Of a stretch of DNA of 41,780 nt, positions 16,713 through 25,100 are shown piece after piece. Source of the DNA: Rufibacter ruber. GTDB lineage: Bacteria; Bacteroidota; Bacteroidia; Cytophagales; Hymenobacteraceae. The position numbers were made by a program, and so were the translations under genes. The DNA lies in assembly GCF_001647275.1 (NCBI RefSeq), contig NZ_LRMM01000041.1:1-41780 (forward strand), in the 5' to 3' direction. Each line of letters begins with the position of its first letter. Position 1 is the stretch's first letter. Below the pieces are notes generated by a model that ran no database searches, had not been told where the DNA came from, and was given only the letters and a program-made list of their open reading frames with translations.

Positions 16713-16757
16713 TTCTGTTTTCGGGCTACTTTTCCCAAAACAGGTCAAAACCAGAAA
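16713..16757. repeat. Dispersed palindrome, copy 9
   Basis: TTCTGTTTTCGGGCTACTTT, loop, then AAAACAGGTCAAAACCAGAAA. Imperfect. It follows the M28 peptidase stop by 9 bases on the minus strand and forms the outer right border of the long inverted repeat. Confidence 0.75.
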
Positions 16758-16766
16758 CCGCCGACT

Positions 16767-17618
16767 TCAAAAGTTCAACATGGCGGCGTACACGCCTTTC
16801 ACCACTTCCGCCATTCTATTAAAGTCAAGGGTATCAATGGTGTCGGTTTTCTGGTGGTAGTGGGGGTTTCTAAGGAAAGAGGTGTCATTGATCATGACCG
16901 CCTGGTACCCATGCGCCCAGTAGTTGCGGTGGTCAGACAGCGAAACGCCGGGCAAGTCGGGCGGGGCGGCAATAGACTGCACGTCAACGCGTGAATGTTC
17001 TTTCATGAACTGCTGTACCCGCTGCACTGTCTTCTCCTGCCCCTGCCGGCCCACCACCACAATAAAATTACCGGTGGTGGGGTACATTTTTTTCATAGAT
17101 GCATGCTGGAACTCCTGCGAGTTGGGTTTGTCTGTAAAGTACCCTATCATTTCCAGGCACAGCATCAGCCGTACGTCAACCTCGTCCCGCTTCAGGGAAG
17201 CGGCGTGTACGGCACTGCCCATTATCTCGGTGGCAAAATACGGCGGCTCCTCAAAGTTGAAGGCCACAAAGTCAATACGGTGTTTGAGCTCCGGTTGCTC
17301 TTCATGCAACACCCGCGCCAGTTCCAGCAAACCAGCCACCGCGCTGGCATTGTCATCGGCCCCCGGGGTGTCACCGCACACGTCATAATGCGCCCCCACA
17401 ATCACCCGCTCCCCTTTTTCCGGCCCCGCCGAAAGCATGATATTCTCAAAGCCCTGGTGCAGCCCCTGCTTGCTCACCCGCCCACTCAGCTTGCAAAACT
17501 CCTGTTCCACGTAGGCGGCGGCTTTCCTGAGGGAGGCCGGGTGCCCTATGCTGCGGGGCGGGTGCAGGGTGGTGAGGTAGTGCACATCTTGGTACAGGCG
17601 GTCGCGTTGAACAGGCAT
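16767..17618 (-). CDS. M28-family zinc metallopeptidase
   Basis: A co-catalytic zinc aminopeptidase-like protein of 283 residues. Putative metal ligands are His77 in VGAHYDV, the bridging Asp88 in GADDNAS, Glu in FNFEEPPYF (123-124), the acidic residue in CLEMIGY, and His in the late NPHYHQKTDT segment; LSDHRNYWAHGYQAVMINDT also fits the family. No signal peptide is seen with this start, so it may be cytoplasmic. ATG 17618 opens the conserved RDRLYQDVHYLTTLHPPRS block; ATG 17675 is an alternative. A longer in-frame extension to 17990 would overlap the divergent gene and is rejected. Peptide substrates are unknown. Confidence 0.88.
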   Translation of the reverse strand: MPVQRDRLYQDVHYLTTLHPPRSIGHPASLRKAAAYVEQEFCKLSGRVSKQGLHQGFENIMLSAGPEKGERVIVGAHYDVCGDTPGADDNASAVAGLLELARVLHEEQPELKHRIDFVAFNFEEPPYFATEIMGSAVHAASLKRDEVDVRLMLCLEMIGYFTDKPNSQEFQHASMKKMYPTTGNFIVVVGRQGQEKTVQRVQQFMKEHSRVDVQSIAAPPDLPGVSLSDHRNYWAHGYQAVMINDTSFLRNPHYHQKTDTIDTLDFNRMAEVVKGVYAAMLNF

Positions 17619-17798
17619 GGGGGAAGCGAGGTTGGTTACCTTCCTTTTACTGTTTCGCCCTAGCGGGGTTACCATGCCCAGCCACGAATAAATACTCAAT
17701 ATTCTCCGGTTTGCAGTTGGGGAAACAGATGGGAGTACCAACCGGCAATCAACTTCCCGTTTCCCTCCCCGTACCTGAGGGGGAAGACCGTTCCTCCT

Positions 17799-18584
17799 AT
17801 GAAAAAAATCATTCTCCTGGCAGTTCTCTCCACCCTCTTCTCGTTTGGCCCATTTGCGCAGGAAGCAGCCCCCGGCTTTGAAACCGACCGCCCCAACCGC
17901 ACCGAAGCCTCCACTTGGGTCGCCAGAGGCTATCTGCAGCTGGAAACTGGTTATCAATATGAGAAAAAGCGGCAGTCTGGCACGGAGCAAAGGAGTTGGC
18001 TCTACCCGCAGGCGCTCCTGCGGATGGGGCTCCTGAAATCAGCAGAACTCCGGCTGGAGGCCACCTACCGCCAGGAAGACCAACGCATGGCCGAGCAGCC
18101 GGAAGAACAGGAGAAAGGGCTGAGCACCGTACGGGTGGGAACCAAGGTCAATGTGGTAGCGCCAAAGGGGGCTGTCCCTGAAATATCTGTTTTGGCAATG
18201 GCAGAACTGCCTTTGGGGCATGGTTCGTTTAAACCCAGGCATCTGGCACCTGACCTGAAGCTCCTCTTTACCAATGACCTCTCAAAGAAGGTGAAACTCC
18301 AGTACAATACCGGCTTCCGGCGCGAAAAGGAAGAAAACACCATGCTAGACCAATTCCAATACTCGGCCTCCCTGAGCTGGAAGATCAGTGAGAAACTGAG
18401 CGTGTTTGACGAGTTTTTCGGGGACAAAGTACCTGGCCACCACGCCCAAAACTATCTAGACGGAGGGGTGCAATACCTGCTTTTGCCCAGTCTACAAATA
18501 GACGCCCTGGTGGGAACAGACCTCTCTGCACATGCTGCAGAGGTCTTTGTGGGCGGCGGTCTCAGTGTGCGCTTGCCAAAGTAA
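17799..18584 (+). CDS. Outer-membrane beta-barrel (phenol-degradation MetA-like)
   Basis: A 261-residue protein with a signal peptide ending near FGPFAQEAAP. The mature part begins with FETDRPNRTEAS, a hallmark of the Phenol_MetA_deg family of putative outer-membrane transporters, and continues in alternating beta strands (YLQLETGYQYEKK, LRMGLLKSAELRLEATYR). It ends GGGLSVRLPK without the usual terminal Phe. In Bacteroidota these proteins are widespread and their function unproven. Monocistronic, divergent from the M28 peptidase, and followed by a nearly perfect palindrome. Confidence 0.82.
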   Translation: MKKIILLAVLSTLFSFGPFAQEAAPGFETDRPNRTEASTWVARGYLQLETGYQYEKKRQSGTEQRSWLYPQALLRMGLLKSAELRLEATYRQEDQRMAEQPEEQEKGLSTVRVGTKVNVVAPKGAVPEISVLAMAELPLGHGSFKPRHLAPDLKLLFTNDLSKKVKLQYNTGFRREKEENTMLDQFQYSASLSWKISEKLSVFDEFFGDKVPGHHAQNYLDGGVQYLLLPSLQIDALVGTDLSAHAAEVFVGGGLSVRLPK

Positions 18585-18639
18585 AGACTGGCTGCGCCGA
18601 ACCCTAAAAAGTAAGTATGATCTTAGGGAAGCCCTCTTC

Positions 18640-18699
18640 GCATGGGCCGCTGTTTTAGGCCTGTTTTCTGAAAAACAGGCCTAAAACGGCGGCCCATGC
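18640..18699. repeat. Dispersed palindrome, copy 10 (28-bp stem)
   Basis: 18640-18667 pairs with 18672-18699 around loop CTGA, with one T:G wobble. The core block is AGGCCTG/CAGGCCT; the outer GCATGGGCCGC/GCGGCCCATGC is unique to this locus. It follows the barrel gene. Confidence 0.92.
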
Positions 18700-18790
18700 T
18701 CGCACAGTTAAAAGGAATCTTTATATTAGAACTTCCTTAAATGATTTTATAACACGAAATCGTTTCCCTGGCACCTTTGACCCCCACCCT

Positions 18791-19318
18791 ATGCTCCTTG
18801 AACCAATAAGTATGGATGTGCTGCAAACCTCCCGCCTCACGCTTTGCCATCTGAACCCGCAAGATGCCGCGTTCATGTTTGAGCTCATGAATGACCCCTC
18901 CTGGATCAGATACATTGGCGACCGTGGAATCAGAACGGTGGAAGATGCGCGGGCTTACATCCAGAACGGCCCTATGAACAGCTATGAGCAGAAGGGATAC
19001 GGCTTTTACCTGGTGAAACTGACCAAAGAAGACCTGCCCATTGGCATCTGCGGGTTGGTAAAGCGGGAGTTGCTGGAAGATGTAGACCTGGGGTATGCTT
19101 TCCTTCCGGCGCACACGGGCAAAGGATACGCTGTAGAAGCCGCCTCTGCCGTGCTGGAATATGCCATGACCACCCTAAACTTTCAAAGGGTACTGGCCAT
19201 TACCACCCAGGATAACCAGCGGTCTATCCAGCTGTTAGAAAAAATTGGTTTAAAGTATGAAGGCACCGTAACACTGCCTTCTCAGCAGGAGGAGCTAAAG
19301 CTGTTTGGCACCACCTGA
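18791..19318 (+). CDS. GNAT-family N-acetyltransferase (RimJ/RimL-like)
   Basis: A protein of 175 residues with the ribosomal-protein-acetyltransferase type layout: LQTSRLTLCHL start, NDPSWIRYIGDRGIRTVEDA, IGICGLVKRE, DLGYAFLPAHTGKGYAVEAA (acetyl-CoA loop) and NQRSIQLLEKIGLKYEG. ATG 18812 (MDVLQTSRLTL) is an equally good start and closer to the family norm. Substrate cannot be told; many relatives acetylate small molecules or protein N-termini. Confidence 0.88.
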   Translation: MLLEPISMDVLQTSRLTLCHLNPQDAAFMFELMNDPSWIRYIGDRGIRTVEDARAYIQNGPMNSYEQKGYGFYLVKLTKEDLPIGICGLVKRELLEDVDLGYAFLPAHTGKGYAVEAASAVLEYAMTTLNFQRVLAITTQDNQRSIQLLEKIGLKYEGTVTLPSQQEELKLFGTT

Positions 19319-19326
19319 AGGGCCAC

Positions 19327-19373
19327 AAAAAAAGCCCCGGCACCGCTTCTTTCAACGTGGCACCGGGGCTTTG
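19327..19373 (-). terminator. Terminator between acetyltransferase and lipoprotein genes
   Basis: AAAGCCCCGG pairs with CCGGGGCTTT. On the minus strand seven T follow, so it mainly serves the lipoprotein gene ending at 19392; on the plus strand only TTT follows. Confidence 0.8.
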
Positions 19374-19391
19374 GCAAATATGCTCTGAAAT

Positions 19392-19853
19392 TTATCTTAC
19401 CTGCACCGGATGGTCTTCCAGCTGGGCGTAAAAGAGTTTCCAGGCACCTTTGTCGTTCTTTTTCCAGATCAGCACAAAGTTTCCTTCGCCTTCACCGCGG
19501 GGCAGCTGCCGGTCAGTCGGGATCACGTCAACGGTGAACGTACCGCCTTCAAAGGCAATGCTGTCATCTACCCCAGTGGCCACCGGAGAGATTCTCAGGT
19601 TTTCAATAGAGCCCAGGGTTTCACGCACCCATTTCTGAGAAACTTCTGATTTGCCGTTGAAATGAACCTCCCCCTGCACAAAATGCACATCTTCTGCTAA
19701 GAGAGTGTCTAACTGGGCAGAGTTTCGGCTGTTCCAGGCACCAATGAAGGTCTGGTTCAGTTGCTGCACATTTACAGGCTCCTGCTTCTCTGCCGTCTTG
19801 GAACAGGAAGAAAGAAAGGCGACCAAAGCGATTATGATCAAATACGGTTTCAT
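19392..19853 (-). CDS. Lipoprotein with SnoaL/DUF4440-like domain
   Basis: A 153-residue lipoprotein. The signal peptide MKPYLIIIALVAFLSSCSKT has a lipobox LSSC, which fixes the start at 19853. The body resembles NTF2-like SnoaL/DUF4440 proteins: a helix NQTFIGAWNSRNSAQLDTLLAEDVHF followed by strands ending NFVLIWKKNDKGAWKLFYAQ. Such domains are often binding rather than catalytic modules. Located at the periplasmic side of a membrane. Role unknown. Confidence 0.8.
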   Translation of the reverse strand: MKPYLIIIALVAFLSSCSKTAEKQEPVNVQQLNQTFIGAWNSRNSAQLDTLLAEDVHFVQGEVHFNGKSEVSQKWVRETLGSIENLRISPVATGVDDSIAFEGGTFTVDVIPTDRQLPRGEGEGNFVLIWKKNDKGAWKLFYAQLEDHPVQVR

Positions 19854-19907
19854 AGTATAGGTTTTAAGTTTGATACCACTCATACTCCCTTTGAATATTA
19901 GGAGTTT

Positions 19908-19939
19908 CAAATATTATCAGTCTTTTATCAAAAACGCAA
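19908..19939 (-). promoter_or_regulatory. Candidate housekeeping promoter of the lipoprotein gene
   Basis: On the minus strand, TTG (19939-19937) and TAATATTTG (19916-19908) are separated by 20 bases, close to the Bacteroidota TTG-N~20-TAnnTTTG pattern. It lies 55-85 bases before the ATG. Confidence 0.4.
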
Positions 19940-19986
19940 GTTAAGGAGCTTGGGCGTTTTTGACAGGGGTTTGAAGTGAAGCCGGC

Positions 19987-20514
19987 TTACCAGCTTTTTC
20001 TTCTGTACTCCGTGTTGGAATATGGTTTTGAATAGTCACCATAGTCTTCATTGGGCAAGAAGCTCAGGTTGTTCATGCTCATGATCTGCGGCTGACCGGC
20101 GGTATAACCCGTCATCATAGCTGGGGCGGCCGGCGCGGCAGCTTTAGCTGATGAGCTGGCGGCTCTTTTAGCGGTACCGGCAGAACGGTTAGAAGAGCTA
20201 TAGGCGTAGGCTCTGTTGGCCGCCACGGTTCTGTTGAACTCCGCCTGTTCCTCAGCAGCTTTTTTCTTCTGCTTGTTGTCAATGATCTTACCAATACCGT
20301 ACCCGGCACCGGCACCTACCACACCGCCTACAACACCCCCAACGGCACGGTTTCTCTTATTGATAATGGCCCCGGCGGCAGCACCAGTACCGGCACCAAT
20401 CACGGCACCTTTGGCTTGCGGACTCCACTTTTTCTTTTCTTGTGCTTGTACAGAACTGCTTAACACTACTGCAAACATCAGCACCAGGCTTAACATTACA
20501 CTTACCTTTTTCAT
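19987..20514 (-). CDS. Secreted glycine-zipper (YMGG-like) protein
   Basis: A protein of 175 residues with a signal peptide (MKKVSVMLSLVLMFAVVLSSSVQAQ). Residues 35-75 form a glycine-zipper stretch, AKGAVIGAGTGAAAGAI and GGVVGGVVGAGAGYGIGKII, that can pack as membrane-spanning or oligomerising helices. An Ala/Ser-rich linker and an acidic, Tyr-rich tail (NEDYGDYSKPYSNTEYRRKSW) follow. It is a paralogue of the shorter protein at 41327-41629; both share WS(P/R)xAKGA(V/L)IG. Probably envelope-associated. Two sigma-54-like sites lie upstream, suggesting controlled expression, perhaps envelope stress (inference). Confidence 0.85.
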   Translation of the reverse strand: MKKVSVMLSLVLMFAVVLSSSVQAQEKKKWSPQAKGAVIGAGTGAAAGAIINKRNRAVGGVVGGVVGAGAGYGIGKIIDNKQKKKAAEEQAEFNRTVAANRAYAYSSSNRSAGTAKRAASSSAKAAAPAAPAMMTGYTAGQPQIMSMNNLSFLPNEDYGDYSKPYSNTEYRRKSW

Positions 20515-20563
20515 AACAGTTTCTTTATAGTGAGAGAAGTTTTTTACTCTGTTGGGGTACTAA

Positions 20564-20590
20564 ACCCAAGTACCGTGCCAACTTTTAAAT
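20564..20590 (-). promoter_or_regulatory. Sigma-54-like promoter site, proximal
   Basis: Minus strand AAAAGTTGGCACGGTACTTG then GG. It matches the RpoN consensus TTGGCACG-N4-TTGC except that the last C is G. A start would fall about 40 bases before the glycine-zipper ATG. Confidence 0.55.
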
Positions 20591-20628
20591 TTCGTTCCGC
20601 AACCCTTTTAGTCGCTGTAGAGGATATT

Positions 20629-20655
20629 CCAAGTTCCGTGCCAAACTTTCAAGCA
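20629..20655 (-). promoter_or_regulatory. Sigma-54-like promoter site, distal
   Basis: Minus strand GAAAGTTTGGCACGGAACTT then GG. Nearly identical to the proximal site, about 64 bases upstream and in the same direction. A further shared motif GGGTTYAGTACC occurs at 20567-20556 and 20667-20656. Confidence 0.55.
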
Positions 20656-20762
20656 GGTACTGAACCCGGTTTTCAAAGCCTTATACTGTTACTTGTCTAT
20701 TTTAGATGCTTCTTTTACATTAGAGTCTTTAAGATGTTTAGGTAATCAACCCTTTCCCCCTT

Positions 20763-20798
20763 CTTAGAGCTTGTTTAAATTTTGGTTTTGCGAGGAGC
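20763..20798 (+). repeat. TAGAGCTTGTTTAAATTTTG repeat, copy A
   Basis: CTTAGAGCTTGTTTAAATTT then TGGTTTTGC and GAGGAGCG. It is nearly identical to copy B at 26394 and related to copy C at 37684 (reverse). It replaces the N-terminal part of a HigA-like gene and looks like an end of an insertion element, but no transposase is present. Confidence 0.6.
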
Positions 20799-21028
20799 GC
20801 CGTGATAACCTAGAGCGTGAGGCTGAATCTCTAAAAATAGGTTGACTCCTGAAACAGGCCCGCGAAGCCAAGCACCTCACGCAGGAGCAATTGGGAAAAA
20901 TTATTGACAAAAAAAGAACCTACATCTCACGGGTAGAGAACGATGGCAGCAACCTCACCTTGAAAACCCTCTTTGAGATTGTGGAGAAAGGCTTGGGTGG
21001 AAAAGTGAGGATTTCTATTAAAATGTAG
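20792..21028 (+). pseudogene. Remnant of a HigA-like XRE antitoxin gene
   Basis: One frame reads EERRDNLEREAESLKIG, a TGA stop (20843-20845), then LLKQAREAKHLTQEQLGKII, DKKRTYISRVENDGSNLTLK, TLFEIVEKGLGGKVRISIKM and TAG. This is the HTH_3 domain of HigA-type antitoxins with the preceding RDxxE helix. The first ~35 residues are missing and replaced by repeat copy A, and the frame has an internal stop. No toxin gene is adjacent. A CTG just after the stop could in principle start a short HTH peptide, but that is unlikely. Confidence 0.75.
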
Positions 21029-21048
21029 AGCGCATCTATTCTCTGCAA

Positions 21049-21090
21049 CAGAAAGGCCTGCTCTTATAAGGAGCAGGCCTTTCTGTTTTT
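21049..21090 (+). terminator. Intrinsic terminator after the HigA remnant
   Basis: A 15-bp perfect stem, CAGAAAGGCCTGCTC at 21049-21063 with its complement at 21071-21085, followed by TTTTT. The T tract again begins a dispersed palindrome. Confidence 0.92.
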
Positions 21091-21122
21091 GGGCTGTTTT
21101 TAGAAAAGTAGGCCAAAAACGG
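21083..21122. repeat. Dispersed palindrome, copy 11
   Basis: CTGTTTTTGGGCTGTTTTTA pairs with an altered GTAGGCCAAAAACGG arm. It is fused to the preceding terminator and lies 54 bases before the next gene. Confidence 0.8.
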
Positions 21123-21176
21123 AAAAACAGTGTATTTCAGAAAGCAAATTGATTTATCTTTAAATTAAAAACACTT

Positions 21177-22097
21177 GTGAGACTCAGACTTCTATTTCCT
21201 TTTCTTCTTATTACTTTCTTTTCTTTCGGCCAATCAGTTGCAGTTATAGTTCCCGGAACTAAAATCAGCATGGTTCCACCTAAAGGTTATGTTGTTGCGT
21301 CAAATTTTAGTGGGTTTCAAAATAGGGATATAGGAGCTGCAATTATTATTGCTGAATTACCAGATTCTTTTCAAGCTACAAAAGCTACCTTTACCCCTGA
21401 GGGATTTAAAACTCAAGGCATGACTTTGCACAACCAAAAACCTGTGACTATTCAAGGTGGTAGAAGTGCAGAACTCTATAGAGCCAGTCAGAATGAAAAT
21501 GGCACCCAAGTCCAACAACTTCTTTTATTATTTGGTGATGAATCTAAATCTGTACTTTTGAATGCTTCCTTTCTAAATCCTTCAAATGCGACCGAAGAAG
21601 AAATCACAAAAGCTTTACTTACAGCATCTTACAATGATAAACAGAGCCTTAATGCGGAGAAATCTGTAAAATTTAAAATCCGAACTGAAGGAACACCATA
21701 TAAATTCGCATCAATCGTTACTGGCACCTTACTTTATAGTAAAGACGGAAAAGTACCTACTCTATCTCCTGATAAAGCTTTTCTTTTAGTAGGTAACTCT
21801 CTCACTGTAATTAAAATGGAAAACCCTGAACAATACAGCTTAAACAGACTTCGGAAATTTCCAGGTTGTGCTGAGGCATTAATAAAAAATGTTCAACCTG
21901 TTACTATTGACAAATTAAATGGATATGAAATTGTAGCAGAAGCAAAAGGTACAGAAGGCAAGAATGAGCTAAAATATTTGGTAATGTTATTTGACACCAA
22001 TGGAGACTATTTACTTATTCATGGCTCTGTCTCTGCTGATTTTAATAACAATTTGAAGACGTTCAAAAGCATAGCACAAACATTTTCTAAAAAGTAG
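21177..22097 (+). CDS. Secreted protein of unknown function, AT-rich
   Basis: A 306-residue protein from a GTG start, with a signal peptide MRLRLLFPFLLITFFSFGQ. The mature part has two similar halves rich in beta strands (VPPKGYVVASNFSGFQN; later TLSPDKAFLLVGNSLTVIKM). No family was recognised with confidence; the pattern recalls PsbP/DcrB-type envelope proteins. Its codon use is markedly AT-rich (many TTA, AAA, GAA and ATT codons) compared with the GC-rich sbcC that starts 30 bases downstream. With the gene remnant upstream, this suggests acquired DNA. Confidence 0.7.
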   Translation: MRLRLLFPFLLITFFSFGQSVAVIVPGTKISMVPPKGYVVASNFSGFQNRDIGAAIIIAELPDSFQATKATFTPEGFKTQGMTLHNQKPVTIQGGRSAELYRASQNENGTQVQQLLLLFGDESKSVLLNASFLNPSNATEEEITKALLTASYNDKQSLNAEKSVKFKIRTEGTPYKFASIVTGTLLYSKDGKVPTLSPDKAFLLVGNSLTVIKMENPEQYSLNRLRKFPGCAEALIKNVQPVTIDKLNGYEIVAEAKGTEGKNELKYLVMLFDTNGDYLLIHGSVSADFNNNLKTFKSIAQTFSKK

Positions 22098-22127
22098 TAT
22101 AAAGCCACCTCGCAACGCTGACCTCCC

Positions 22128-25100
22128 GTGAAGATAACCTCTGTCCGTTTCTGTAACCTCAACTCGCTGCAGGGCGAGCACTTTATACCGTTCAACCAGC
22201 CGCCGTTGAGCGAGAGCGGGTTGTTTGCCATTACGGGGCCTACGGGCGCGGGCAAAACCACCATTCTGGACGCCATCACGGTGGCGCTGTACGGACAGGT
22301 GCCGCGCCATGGCCGCGATGTGGCCGAGATTATGACGCGCCACACCGGCGAGTGCTGGTCTGAGGTGGAGTTTGAGGCCGAGGGGAAAATGTACCGCGCC
22401 CGCTGGAGCCTTCGGCGCAGCCGCAGCAAAGCCGACGGTAAGCTACAGAGCCCCGTCATGGAACTCATTGACGCCGCCACGCAGGAAGTGCTGGAGAGCC
22501 GCCTCTCTGAGACCCGCCAGCGCATCATTGACCTCTGCGGACTGGATTTCCAGCAGTTTTTGCGGTCTGTGATGCTCAGCCAAGGCGATTTCACCCGTTT
22601 CCTGAAGGCCAGCGAAAGCGAGCGCAGCGAACTCCTGGAGAAACTCACCGACACCCGCATCTACTCCCAGATTTCCATGGCCGCCTATGAAAAGGCCAAG
22701 GCCGAAAAACAGAAACTGCAGGACATTGAGCAGCGGCTGCAACTGGACCAGCTGCTGTCTGAGGAAGACCGCGCCGCCCTGGAGGCAGAAACCCATCGGC
22801 TGAAAGCCGAGGCCCGCCTGGCCCAACAGCAGGTACAGCAGCACCTGCAACAGCAGACCTGGCTGGAGAACCTGCAGAAGCTCACCCAGAAAGAGACGCA
22901 GCTGAGCAGCCAACTCGCGCAGGCACAAACCCAGCAACAGGCCTGGCAACCCAACCGCGAGAAACTTCAACGGCACGAGCAGGCCCAGCCGTTCCAGAGC
23001 GAGCTGGCGAGGCTGCAGGAGGTACAACGCCAAGGCGAAAGCGTGACTCAAGCCATAGTTGCAATGCAGCAACAGGTGCCCGTGCAGGAACAGAAGGTAG
23101 CCGCGAAGACGCAGGCCACCCAGACTGCCCGTACCGCCCACACGCAGGCGCAGCAAACCCTCATAGAGGCCGAACCGCGCCTGGACCAGGTGCTGCAGCA
23201 AGACTCGCATATTAGCGCACAGCAGGCCCAATACACCAAAGACCAGCAAGCCGTAACGCAACTGCAGCAGCAGGTGCAGCAGCTTTCCCAACAACAAACG
23301 CAACAGCAGAATAGCCTCCAACAACTGGTGCAGGAAGGCAAGCAACTGAACGACTGGCTCAAAGAACACGGGCTGGACGAGGAGCTGTCGCAGACCTTGC
23401 ACGAAGGGAAATCAGAATTCAGAAATCTGGCCGAGGTGCAGAAACAGCAGGAGAAGCTCCAGAAAGAGCAGGCTGTTTTACGGCAGACTTCAGAAAACGA
23501 GGCTAAAAACGAAGCCCTCATAAAACAGCAACTGGCAGCCATCGAAGGGCAACTGCAAGTCCAACAACAGCAGCTTTCTACTTTGCAGGAACAAGCCACC
23601 GCTGCCCTGCAAGGCCAGGAGCACGAGGCACTGGAGCAGCTCTGCCAGCGCCTGCCCAGCGTGTGCAGCCAACTGGAGAAGCAGCTGGAGCTGAGCAAAA
23701 CCTATCTACAGCAGGAAGCCCGTCGGCAAGAATTGCAAGCGCAACTGGCCACCACCACGCAGAACCTGCACCAGCACCGCACCCGCCTTGCCCAAACCAA
23801 ATCCGAGCGGGAGCAGGCCCAGGACAAGCTCAAAGACCTGCAGCATATTCTGGATTTGCAGCGGCAGATTCAGAAGTACGAAGACGCGCGCGCCCAGCTG
23901 CAGCCCGAGCAGCCGTGTCCGCTGTGCGGCTCCACGCACCACCCGCTGGTAGAGGCGCACCAGCCGCAGACCTTAAGCGAGGCCGAGCAGAACCTGCAGC
24001 AGCAGCAAACCAAAGTACAGCGCCTGGACGGGCAGGAGCGGGAACTGGCCGCCGCCGTGCATCGCCTGGAACTCGCCGAGCAGCACACGCATGAGCAAAT
24101 AGACCAAATCACCACGCATACCCAACAGCTGCAAACGCAGTTCGCTGCGCTAAATGCTGCCCTGGAGCTGGCCCATGAGATTGCCGTCTCAGACTCCATT
24201 GACCAGTACTGGAACGCCCGCCAAACGGAACTGCAGCAGGCCACCGCCACCTTAGAAAGTTTGCGAGGCCTCCGTACGCAACTGGACCAGGCCCGCGCCA
24301 CTGAGCAGAAAATACTCAACGAGCAACAGCGTTTTCGGCATGAAATGGAAAAAACAGCCCAAAAACGGACGCAGGCCGACACGCAACTAACTCAACTGCA
24401 AGCAGAACTGGAAGATGTAGCCGAACAGGCCAAGGTGATTTCCGAGACCCTGCAAGGCTTCTTCAGCACCTACGGCCTCACCTACACAGGCGCCAACGGC
24501 GCAGAATTGCTGGCGCAGCTTGAGACGCGCAGGCAGACGTATGAGCAGAAAAAGGCGCTGCTGCCGGAGCTACGCGTCAACTACTCTGAGGCCAAAGCCG
24601 CCGCTGATAATGGCAAAGCCACCTTAGAAGAAAAGCAGACCGAACTCACCCAACGGCAGGCGCACCTGCAAACCGCGCAGGAACAACTGCAGGAACTCCG
24701 CACCCAGCGTTATGCGTTGTTACCAGAAGGTGTGCAGCCGCAAGCGGAAAAACAGCGTCTGCAGCAGGCCTTGCAACAGGCGGCACAAGCCCTGCAACAA
24801 TCAGAAGCTGCCCTGCAGCGCGAGCAGGAGCAACTGAACCTGCTCACCCACCAACTGGCCCAGAAGCAGAAAGAACAGCAGGCGAGCCAGCAAGCGCAAC
24901 AGGAACTGGAGGCGGCGCTGCTGCTGAAAATTCAGCTGTTGGGCTATACTTCTCTAGCGGAATTGCAGGCCTTGCTGTTGCCAGAATATGAAGCGCGGCA
25001 GCTACGGCAGGAACAGGAACGCCTGCAGAAAGCGCTGCATGAGCTGGAGCACAGCCTACAGCAGTGCCGCACGGAGTACCAAACGGAGAAAGAGCGCCAC

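Noticed and set aside
12054-16757. CRISPR array or integron in the repeat-rich region
   Set aside because: Repeats are inverted and palindromic with no regular spacers, and no cas or integrase gene is present.
17676-17990. N-terminal extension of the M28 peptidase to 17990
   Set aside because: It would overlap the divergent outer-membrane gene by almost 200 bases and lacks family similarity.
20530-20745. 71-residue open frame on the plus strand
   Set aside because: It runs through both sigma-54-like sites, has no protein-like pattern, and is antisense to the promoter region of the glycine-zipper gene.
23470-24375. Palindrome-like pieces inside sbcC (TCAGAAAACGAGGCTAAAAACG near 23491 and AAAAAACAGCCCAAAAACGG near 24348)
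   Set aside because: Only half elements, in frame and in a Gln/Lys-rich coiled coil where such codons are common; chance similarity is at least as likely as an absorbed repeat.
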